Source: Elusimicrobiota bacterium (lineage in GTDB: Bacteria; Elusimicrobiota; Elusimicrobia; UBA1565; UBA9628). Taken from it: a DNA stretch of 6,745 nt. This document shows, in pieces, positions 1 through 4,937 of this stretch. The translations under genes and the position numbers were made by a program. Positions within the stretch are counted from its first letter, which is position 1. Each line of letters opens with the position of its first letter. The notes beneath the pieces are model-generated. The model was not told the DNA's origin. It ran no database searches and was given only the letters and a program-made list of their open reading frames with translations. The stretch lies in contig JAHFCD010000126.1 in NCBI GenBank assembly GCA_023249695.1, positions 1-6,745 of the forward strand, given 5' to 3'.

Positions 1-1
1 C

Positions 2-955
2 GACCTCGGCGCGCTGGGGTGGAACCTGCTGTTCCCCTACTTCGTGGTCTTCGGGATGGCGTTCGCGTTCTCCGACAAGGCCCAGGACGTGTTCAAGGTG
101 GGCGTGGTCGGCGAGCTCTCCACCTTGCCGGCGGGCTTCGCCTCGACGAAGCACCTCAAGTTCGTGCCGTTCGACGAGGAGGCCGCCGCGCAGGGGAAGC
201 TCCGGCATCATCAGCTGGACATCCTGGTCAAGGCGGGCTCGCCTCTGACCTATTGGGTGAACGACAACTCACCGAAGGGATATCTCGTCGAGAAGATCAT
301 GCTCGGGACCGACGCCGCGAAGTTCTTCCCGGAGCGCAAGGCCGTGCAGGGCCAGCCGATCCGCTACGTGGACTGGCTCGTGTCCGGCCTCCTTTCGATG
401 AACATGATGTTCTCGGCGTTGTTCGGGGTCGGCTACAACCTCGTGCGCTACCGCAAGAACGGCGTGTTCAAGTGGCTGAAGGCGACGCCGCTGCGCGCCG
501 TGGAGTTCCTTTCGGCGCAGGTCGTCTCGCGCCTCATCCTGATCATGGCCGTGTTCACGGTGGTCTATCAGGGCTCGGATCTGTTCCTGCATTTTCAGCG
601 CCTGGGCTCCCTGTTCGACCTGTATCTCATTTTCGCGCTCGGCTCGGCGTGCTTGACCTCTCTCGGGCTGCTCGTCGCCGCGCGCGTGACGAGCGAGGAA
701 CTCGCCGGCGGCGTGCTCAACATGCTGTCCTGGCCGATGATGTTCCTCTCCGGCGTGTGGTTCTCGCTGGAGGGCGCGCCGAAGGGGCTGCGGCTGTTCG
801 CCGGCCTGATGCCGCTGACGCATCTGATCGAGGCCGCGCGCGCGGTGATGACGGAGGGGGCGACGCTGTCCCAGGTGGCGCCGCATCTCTACATCCTCGC
901 GGGGATGACGGTCCTGTTCCTCTCCGTCGGCGCCTGGACGTTTAAGTGGGACTGA
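2..955 (+). CDS. ABC-2 type transporter permease (5' end outside window)
   Basis: This is the membrane subunit of an ABC transporter, probably an exporter of the ABC-2 (DrrB/YadH-like) class. The reading frame is open from base 2 to a TGA at 953-955, giving 317 visible residues, so the true start is upstream. Hydrophobic segments lie at about residues 4-22 (end of TM1), 124-148, 172-190, 204-228, 240-256 and 295-314. About 100 polar residues separate TM1 from TM2, as in ABC-2 permeases with an inserted soluble domain. Family-typical stretches are DWLVSGLL, the basic loop before ATPLRAVEF, FLSGVWFSLEGAP and MPLTHLIEAARAV. The ATPase partner is not in the window and would be expected just upstream. 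The substrate cannot be inferred. The gene ends one base before the convergent neighbour, with no terminator between them. Family assignment is firm; role is not. Confidence 0.9.
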   Translation, partial: DLGALGWNLLFPYFVVFGMAFAFSDKAQDVFKVGVVGELSTLPAGFASTKHLKFVPFDEEAAAQGKLRHHQLDILVKAGSPLTYWVNDNSPKGYLVEKIMLGTDAAKFFPERKAVQGQPIRYVDWLVSGLLSMNMMFSALFGVGYNLVRYRKNGVFKWLKATPLRAVEFLSAQVVSRLILIMAVFTVVYQGSDLFLHFQRLGSLFDLYLIFALGSACLTSLGLLVAARVTSEELAGGVLNMLSWPMMFLSGVWFSLEGAPKGLRLFAGLMPLTHLIEAARAVMTEGATLSQVAPHLYILAGMTVLFLSVGAWTFKWD

Positions 956-956
956 T

Positions 957-1655
957 CTAGCCGCGCGTGCGGTCGCTGAGGATCGCGATCTTCTGCCAGA
1001 TCTTGCGCGATAATCCGGTGGCGAGGTCCTCGGCGCCGTCGATGGCCTCGAGCACGACGGGGTCCTGCAGGCGCCGGCCGTAGATCGCGGCGATCTTGCC
1101 GATCATCGAGAGAAGCTCGCTCGAGTAGTCCAGGTAGCGCCCGAGCTCGAAGGGCGTCATCGTGCGCTTCGGGGAAGACTCCGTGCGCGAGGTCTCACCC
1201 GAGATGCTCTCGGGATCCTTGGTGAGCTGGTGCATATCGACGACGTGAGCCAGCGCCTTAAGCTCGTGGACCAGGGCCAGGCCCTTTTTCCGGCGCAGGT
1301 TCTCCTCGAGCTTGGAGAAGGAGAGGATGCCCGCGCCGAGCAGCAGGACGATGTTCGCGGCGGCGTCCACGCCCTGCAGGAGATCGGCCACGCTCGAGAA
1401 GCCGGGCGCCGCGCTGACGCGGAAGAAGACGGCGGTGACCCCCGCGAGCAGCGCGGCGGCCAGCACCCAGACGGCGGTGCGCAGCGGCAGGTGCGCCTTC
1501 GCGATTCTCGAGCTCTTGTGATCGGCCTCGTGCGCGGCCTTCACGACCGCCTCGGCGACCTTGAGCAGGCCGGAGCCGGGGAAGCGCTCGGCGATGCGCT
1601 TCTGCAGGCGTTCGGCGGTCTCGATGATGAACTTCGGCTCGAGGGCGGTGGTCAT
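957..1655 (-). CDS. Conserved-looking two-helix membrane protein of unknown function
   Basis: I cannot name this 232-residue protein. It has an N-terminal amphipathic region (1-55), two hydrophobic helices (about 58-79 and 97-115) and a cytosolic-looking C-terminal half. That half holds two segments that look like conserved family signatures: HELKALAHVVDMHQLTKDPE (130-149) and a long helix region 168-223 containing ELGRYLDYSSELLSMIGK and GLSRKIWQKI. A polar, Ser/Thr/Arg-rich linker (150-167) separates them. I have an unverified impression of similar uncharacterised proteins in other bacteria. The ATG at 1655 is preferred because an extended -10-like TGCTAGGCT lies 7 nt upstream. There is no good Shine-Dalgarno, only a weak AGG. 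It follows the EEP gene by 43 bp on the same strand, so it could be read from that operon or from its own promoter. Enzymatic motifs were not seen. Confidence 0.82.
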   Translation of the reverse strand: MTTALEPKFIIETAERLQKRIAERFPGSGLLKVAEAVVKAAHEADHKSSRIAKAHLPLRTAVWVLAAALLAGVTAVFFRVSAAPGFSSVADLLQGVDAAANIVLLLGAGILSFSKLEENLRRKKGLALVHELKALAHVVDMHQLTKDPESISGETSRTESSPKRTMTPFELGRYLDYSSELLSMIGKIAAIYGRRLQDPVVLEAIDGAEDLATGLSRKIWQKIAILSDRTRG

Positions 1656-1662
1656 GCGTTCA

Positions 1663-1671
1663 AGCCTAGCA
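1663..1671 (-). promoter_or_regulatory. Extended -10-like box, possible leaderless promoter for the 957-1655 gene
   Basis: Read on the minus strand, TGC then TAGGCT ends 7 nt before the ATG at 1655. A TAnnnT box at this distance would place the transcription start at or next to the start codon. No convincing -35 is visible. The TAGGCT hexamer matches TATAAT at only three positions, so on its own this is weak. Its support comes from the same arrangement in front of anmK and the MGMT gene. Confidence 0.35.
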
Positions 1672-1695
1672 CGATTGCCGGCGCCGGGCCTATCG
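1672..1695 (-). other. Imperfect dyad between EEP gene and the two-helix protein gene
   Basis: Just after the EEP stop codon, the minus strand reads an outer CGAT/ATCG pair, a small mismatch, an inner GCC/GGC pair and a GC-rich loop that contains the palindrome CCGGCGCCGG. No T-run follows, so it does not qualify as an intrinsic terminator. It may weaken read-through into the next gene or be incidental. Confidence 0.2.
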
Positions 1696-1698
1696 GTT

Positions 1699-2661
1699 TC
1701 ATTCGTAGTAGGGGATGGAGGGCTTGGCGGCGCGGGCCAGGGCCGAACGGGCGCGCTCGCCGTCGGCCGTGAACCGCGCGGCGTCGGCTCGGGCGCGAAG
1801 CGCGAGGACGGTCCCGCGCCAGGGAATCCAGCCCGCGAGCTTGGCGCGCGCTTCGGCCTCGGCGCGGGCCGCGTCGAGGAGGGCGGCCGCGTCGGTCAGG
1901 GCCTCGAGCCGGCCCTCGGGCTCGGCCGCGAGGCGGAGCTTGAGCCACGCGCCGTCGAGGCGGGCGGCCAGGCCGAAATGGGTCGACAGCGGCCGGGTGT
2001 CGCCGTCGTCTTCGAGGGTTCCGGTGAAGGCCGTGCGCGCCGTTTCCCGCGGCGGACGCGACGCGTAGGGGATCAGGGCGTAATCGACGCGGCGGTCTTC
2101 GAGCGTGCGGCCGCACATTTCGTCGCCGTGCGACACGCACAGGTCTCGCGCGCCGATGAGATTCAGGAAAATCTCGGCCTCCTTGTCGTCGGCCGAGACC
2201 GCAAGATCGCCGAGCAGGACGACCGGGCGCGTCTTCGACTGGGCGGAGATGAACTCGGACGCCGCCAAAAACTGGCCCAGCCGGCGCGCGGCGTCGGGCC
2301 CGGCGCCCGGCGCGAACCGCGCGGTGTAGACGTCCGCCGTGGTGCCGTCGAGGTCGAGGCCCGCTCTCAGGACGCCGCAGCCTCCGCCGAGATCGAGAGC
2401 GCTCCGGTCGACGAGGCGCTTGCGGCTCGTCACCGCCAGGCCGAGCGCGGGCTCGTGCGCGCGATACGGGTGGCCGGCGCCGTCGGCGAGGGCGTCGACA
2501 TCTTCGCCGCGCCAGGCCTCCTGGAACGCGGCGGCGTCGGGGCTCTCGGCCTTGAGGCCCGCGCTCAGCGCCTCGCGGCGGCTTTGCCAGCCTTGGTGCA
2601 CGCGCCGCGGGCCGGCGACGTTGATCGTGAGGACCGACAGGACGAGGGCCGCGGCCTTCAC
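1699..2661 (-). CDS. Endonuclease/exonuclease/phosphatase (EEP) fold protein, divergent active site
   Basis: This 320-residue protein has the order of motifs of the Mg-dependent EEP superfamily (APE1, DNase I, neutral sphingomyelinase types). These are LTINVAG (11-17, N14), FQEAW (46-50, metal ligand E48), VVLLGD (147-152, D152), RRVDYALIP (190-198, D193) and STHFGL (226-231, catalytic-type H228). Three usual residues differ: GDxN is GDLA (A154), SDH is STH (T227), and the usual TH of the middle strand reads TAR (113-115). Two cysteines, C175 and C183, flank a His/Asp-rich loop. After about residue 235 comes an Ala/Arg/Glu-rich helical tail of roughly 85 residues. No separate signal peptide is seen, since the first strand begins within 8 residues. 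The GTG start at 2661 is supported by GGGAG six bases upstream and by the GTGA overlap with phzF. Substrate unknown; activity may be altered or lost. Confidence 0.82.
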   Translation of the reverse strand: MKAAALVLSVLTINVAGPRRVHQGWQSRREALSAGLKAESPDAAAFQEAWRGEDVDALADGAGHPYRAHEPALGLAVTSRKRLVDRSALDLGGGCGVLRAGLDLDGTTADVYTARFAPGAGPDAARRLGQFLAASEFISAQSKTRPVVLLGDLAVSADDKEAEIFLNLIGARDLCVSHGDEMCGRTLEDRRVDYALIPYASRPPRETARTAFTGTLEDDGDTRPLSTHFGLAARLDGAWLKLRLAAEPEGRLEALTDAAALLDAARAEAEARAKLAGWIPWRGTVLALRARADAARFTADGERARSALARAAKPSIPYYE

Positions 2662-3446
2662 GCGAGGCTCCCGCGCATCGTCGTGACGGCGCGCCCTCCG
2701 ACCTCCACGCGCTCGCCCTTGGGCCGGACCAGCAGAAAGCCGCCGCGCTTCGACGCTTGATAGGCGGTGAGCACCGGCTTCTTCAGACGCTCGGACCAGT
2801 ACGGGCCCAGGGAGCAATGCGCGGAGCCCGTCACCGGGTCCTCGGCGAGCCCGTCGGCGGGGAAGAAGCAGCGCGAAGCGAAGTCGTGCGTCGCGCGCCG
2901 CGCGACGGCCGTCAGGATGAGGCCCTTCTTCGTCAGGGCCGACCAGGCGGCCAGGTTCGGCGCGCAGCGGCGCACGGTCTCCTCGGAGTCCATCTCGAGC
3001 AGGTAGGCGCCGTCGTTCTCGCAGAAAGCCAGGGGCGTGTCGGCCAGCGCGGCCAGCAGGCCGGGCGGCGGCTTGGCGGGGCGCACCGGGAGCGCGGGCA
3101 GATCGAGGATGATCCATTCGCCGTCGCGCCGCGCGCTCAGGCTCCCGCTCCTGGTCTCGAAGCGCGCGGGCATGGACGGCGCGAGACGGCCCGACTCCCA
3201 CAGCGCGTGAGCCGCCGCCAAGGTCGCGTGGCCGCACAGGTCGACCTCGACGGCGGGCGTGAACCAGCGCAGGCGGAAGCCCGCGCCCTCGGCTTCGACG
3301 AAGGCGGTCTCCGAGAGATTGAATTCGGCGGCGACGCCTTGGCGCCACGCGTCGTCCCGCGGCCCGTCCAGGAACACGACGGCGGCGGGATTGCCGGTGA
3401 AAGGCTTGTCCGCGAAAGCGTCGACGACGCAGACCGGGAGCCCCAC
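2658..3446 (-). CDS. PhzF-family isomerase
   Basis: This 262-residue protein has the hallmarks of the PhzF/YddE superfamily of cofactor-free isomerases with two diaminopimelate-epimerase-like lobes. Visible motifs are VVDAF and FTGNPAAVV (7-24), NLSETAF (43-49) with the family's acid/base glutamate at E46, DLCGHATLA (69-77), and EDPVTGSAHCSLGPYW (202-217). The closing region is AYQASKRGG followed by a beta-rich end. Length matches the family. The reaction is unknown: most members outside phenazine clusters have no assigned substrate, and no phenazine genes are present, so this is not evidence for phenazine synthesis. The start is GTG at 3446, three bases after the MGMT stop. It has no clear Shine-Dalgarno, but any start much further in would remove the conserved first strand. 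It overlaps the EEP start by 4 nt (GTGA), suggesting coupled translation. Confidence 0.93.
   Translation of the reverse strand: MGLPVCVVDAFADKPFTGNPAAVVFLDGPRDDAWRQGVAAEFNLSETAFVEAEGAGFRLRWFTPAVEVDLCGHATLAAAHALWESGRLAPSMPARFETRSGSLSARRDGEWIILDLPALPVRPAKPPPGLLAALADTPLAFCENDGAYLLEMDSEETVRRCAPNLAAWSALTKKGLILTAVARRATHDFASRCFFPADGLAEDPVTGSAHCSLGPYWSERLKKPVLTAYQASKRGGFLLVRPKGERVEVGGRAVTTMRGSLA
2668..2672 (-). promoter_or_regulatory. Ribosome binding site of the EEP gene
   Basis: GGGAG on the minus strand, six bases before the GTG at 2661, lies inside the 3' end of the PhzF gene. It decides in favour of the GTG start, because the reading frame stays open far upstream and could otherwise be called much too long. 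Confidence 0.6.
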
Positions 3447-3449
3447 GTC

Positions 3450-3755
3450 TTAAGGGAGAGGAACGCCCTCGGCCTTGAGCATGCGGCGCTTCTTGGCGAC
3501 GCCGCCGGCGCCGGAGTAGCCGGTCAGGCGGCCATCGGCGCCGACGACGCGGTGGCAGGGGACCGTCGGAGCGAAGGGATTCTTGCCCAGCGCCATGCCG
3601 ACGGCGCGGGCCGCCTTCGGCTTGCCGATGCGCTTCGCGATCCAGCCGTAGGTGCGCACTTCGCCTTTTGGAATTTCGTAACAAGCTTTCCAAACGGCCT
3701 GATAGAAAGACGAGTGTGACTTCATAGCGGCGAGAATCTTCTTGGGGAGTTTCAT
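3450..3755 (-). CDS. MGMT-type O6-alkylguanine-DNA alkyltransferase, catalytic domain only
   Basis: This 101-residue protein corresponds to the DNA-binding/active-site domain of Ogt/MGMT, which repairs O6-alkylguanine by moving the alkyl group to its own cysteine. Residues seen include PCHRVVG with acceptor C67, the arginine finger R50 in KAARAVG, hinge N59 in KNP, Y36 of RTYGWIA and GYSG (79-82) of the substrate pocket. Cys rather than Trp at position 67 separates it from alkyltransferase-like (ATL) proteins, although ATLs have a similar length. The N-terminal domain of full-length Ogt/Ada is absent. The ATG at 3755 overlaps the anmK stop as ATGA. A second ATG at 3725 would still keep the domain, but the coupled one is favoured. 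There is no Shine-Dalgarno. The first 35 codons lie in an unusually AT-rich patch. The gene sits between anmK and phzF in the same run. Confidence 0.93.
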   Translation of the reverse strand: MKLPKKILAAMKSHSSFYQAVWKACYEIPKGEVRTYGWIAKRIGKPKAARAVGMALGKNPFAPTVPCHRVVGADGRLTGYSGAGGVAKKRRMLKAEGVPLP

Positions 3756-4831
3756 GGGAGGATTATTTTACCAAGGATGCGGGGGCCGCGCGCGCCGGTC
3801 GCGGACGGCGCGTTGCCCGTTTTGCCGTCGAGGGCGCGCGCGGCGAGCCAGGCGAAGCAGGCGGCCTCCTTGGCCATGACGGGGATCGCGGTGACGCCGA
3901 CGGGCGCGGGGGAGAACAGCGCGCGCAGGCGGCGCATCAGGTGGGCGTTGAGCGCGCCGCCCCCGGAGACCACGACCTCGCTCAGGGGCCCGGGGGAGTT
4001 CTCGAGTACGCCGAGCCACAGCGAGCGCGCGGTGAGCTCGGCGAGCGTCGCGAGCGCGTCCGGAAGCCTCTTGAGGGTCAGGCGCGGGTAGATCCGGCCG
4101 AGCAGGGCCGGGCCGAAGGTCGAGCGGTCGAGGGACTTCGGCGGCGCCTTCAGGAAATAGGGGTTCGCCAGGAGGCGCCGCAGAAGCTTCTCGTCGGCGG
4201 CGCCGGACGCGGCCAGGCGTCCTCCGGCGTCGAAATCCCGGCGGCCATTCGTGACGCGGCGCACGGCTTCGTCCATCAGGACGTTACCGGGCCCGGTGTC
4301 GAAGGCGGCGTGTATCTTCCGATGGCCGAGGATCGTCGCGTTCGAAATGCCGCCGATGTTGATCACGGCCTTTAACGGTCCGCGTCCGTACAGAAAAAGA
4401 TCGAAGGCGGGGACGAGCGGCGCGCCCTGGCCGCCGGCGGCCATGTCTCGCGGACGGAAATCGGCGACCGTCGTCACGCCGGTGCGCTCGGCGATGACGG
4501 CGGGCTCGGCGATCTGGAGCGTGTTCGCCGGCGTCTCGTTCGGGCCGTGCCAGACGGTCTGGCCGTGGGAGCCGATGACCGAAGGACGGGAGCGGCCCGC
4601 GATTTTGAGCGCGGCGGCGGCGAAGGCTTCGCCGAGCTCGACGTTGAGCCGCGAGAGCTCGGCGACGGAGAGCCCGGGGGCGCCCAGGACGCGTTTCTTG
4701 AGCGCGGCCGAGTAGGGGAAGGTCCGGTGACGCGCGACACGGAGCGCGCTTCCGCGGAGCTTGACGAGCGCCGCGGTCACGCCGTCGGCCGAGGTGCCGG
4801 ACATCAAGCCGACGGCGAGGCGGGGGCTCAT
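3752..4831 (-). CDS. anmK: Anhydro-N-acetylmuramic acid kinase
   Basis: AnmK phosphorylates and opens 1,6-anhydro-N-acetylmuramic acid released during cell-wall turnover, giving MurNAc-6-phosphate for recycling in the cytoplasm. The 359-residue protein is close to the family length (about 370). It shows the family motifs in order: GLMSGTSADGV (8-18), GSHGQTVWH (87-95), LQIAEPAVIAERTGV (105-119), DFRPRDMAAGGQGAPLVP (124-141), VINIGGISNAT (156-166), FDTGPGNVLMD (177-187) with the catalytic aspartate D178, PKSLDRSTFG (231-240) and SGGGALN (289-295). The frame is open further upstream to 4939, but the ATG at 4831 matches the usual start and avoids overlap with the divergent gene. There is no Shine-Dalgarno; a TGGTAAAGT box ends 7 nt upstream. 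It is the first gene of the minus-strand run. murQ and other recycling genes are not nearby. Confidence 0.96.
   Translation of the reverse strand: MSPRLAVGLMSGTSADGVTAALVKLRGSALRVARHRTFPYSAALKKRVLGAPGLSVAELSRLNVELGEAFAAAALKIAGRSRPSVIGSHGQTVWHGPNETPANTLQIAEPAVIAERTGVTTVADFRPRDMAAGGQGAPLVPAFDLFLYGRGPLKAVINIGGISNATILGHRKIHAAFDTGPGNVLMDEAVRRVTNGRRDFDAGGRLAASGAADEKLLRRLLANPYFLKAPPKSLDRSTFGPALLGRIYPRLTLKRLPDALATLAELTARSLWLGVLENSPGPLSEVVVSGGGALNAHLMRRLRALFSPAPVGVTAIPVMAKEAACFAWLAARALDGKTGNAPSATGARGPRILGKIILP
3753..3780 (-). repeat. Start-region repeat, copy 1 (MGMT start)
   Basis: Together with 4829-4852 this forms an imperfect direct repeat. Reading the minus strand, both copies have GCAT, then TTGGTAAA, then a TCC/TCC pyrimidine stretch, then the ATGA of a start codon. 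This copy is 28 nt, the other 24 nt; they differ by small insertions. It covers the end of anmK and the start of the MGMT gene. Confidence 0.45.
3765..3773 (-). promoter_or_regulatory. Extended -10-like box before the MGMT gene
   Basis: On the minus strand TGG followed by TAAAAT (five of six TATAAT matches) ends 9 nt before the ATG at 3755. It lies inside the last codons of anmK. No -35 is seen, as the upstream DNA is very GC-rich. It could produce a nearly leaderless MGMT transcript independent of anmK. Confidence 0.4.
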
Positions 4832-4852
4832 CGGAGGGACTTTACCAAATGC
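4829..4852 (-). repeat. Start-region repeat, copy 2 (anmK start)
   Basis: This is the second copy of the imperfect direct repeat seen at 3753-3780, here covering the anmK start codon and the bases just upstream. The shared core is GCAT, TTGGTAAA, a TCC/TCC stretch and ATGA on the minus strand. The two copies lie about 1.07 kb apart and bracket the whole anmK coding region. Confidence 0.45.
4839..4847 (-). promoter_or_regulatory. Extended -10-like box before anmK
   Basis: On the minus strand TGG followed by TAAAGT (four of six TATAAT matches) ends 7 nt before the ATG at 4831. The bases between the box and ATG are pyrimidine-rich (CCCTCCG) and cannot act as a Shine-Dalgarno. The spacing fits a leaderless transcript. 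A second option is a minus-strand TATAGT at 4913-4918, which would give a leader of roughly 75 nt. Confidence 0.4.
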
Positions 4853-4891
4853 CCTTCGGGGTCGCGGGGATTTGAGGCGTATTTGATCGCA

Positions 4892-4920
4892 TTCGCCGGC
4901 CGCTCCGGCCATACTATACG
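4892..4920 (+). promoter_or_regulatory. Candidate promoter of the 4938-5435 gene
   Basis: TATACG (4915-4920, four of six matches) lies 17 bp after TTCGCC (4892-4897, three of six matches to TTGACA). The start of transcription would fall near 4927, giving a leader of about 11 nt that still contains the GGAGGA ribosome binding site. An alternative -10, TACTAT at 4912-4917, overlaps it. The -35 is weak. Confidence 0.4.
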
Positions 4921-4927
4921 CGAGAAC

Positions 4928-4933
4928 GGAGGA
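4928..4933 (+). promoter_or_regulatory. Ribosome binding site of the 4938 gene
   Basis: GGAGGA lies four bases before the ATG at 4938, a near-consensus Shine-Dalgarno. It fixes this start and contrasts with the SD-less starts on the opposite strand. Confidence 0.75.
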
Positions 4934-4937
4934 CCGC

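Larger units (their letters stand above)
4832..4937. promoter_or_regulatory. Divergent intergenic promoter region
   Basis: These 106 bp separate the anmK start from the plus-strand membrane-protein start and must carry signals for both. The segment ATACTATAC at 4911-4919 can be read as a -10 in both directions: TATACG toward the plus strand, TATAGT toward the minus strand. A 5-bp stem, GGCCG/CGGCC with a 3-nt loop (4898-4910), lies immediately upstream of it and could be an operator or incidental GC-rich symmetry. Confidence 0.5.

Noticed and set aside
981..990. GATCGCGATC palindrome as a binding site or origin element
   Set aside because: It lies within coding sequence at the end of the two-helix protein gene, occurs once, and GC-rich codons make such palindromes common.
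1561..2760. Long plus-strand open frame (399 codons) opposite the EEP gene
   Set aside because: Its product is low-complexity Arg/Gly/Ala with no motif, and it lies antisense to clear EEP and PhzF genes. Long spurious frames are expected at this GC content.
2658..3446. Phenazine biosynthesis role for the PhzF homologue
   Set aside because: No other phz gene is present, and most PhzF-family proteins belong to unrelated or unknown pathways.
1699..3693. 664-codon minus-strand frame that could be read as one large fusion protein
   Set aside because: Only its last 320 codons encode the EEP protein. The first 344 run out of frame through phzF and the MGMT gene and give Arg/Ala-rich nonsense. The GTG with an SD at 2661 is the real start.
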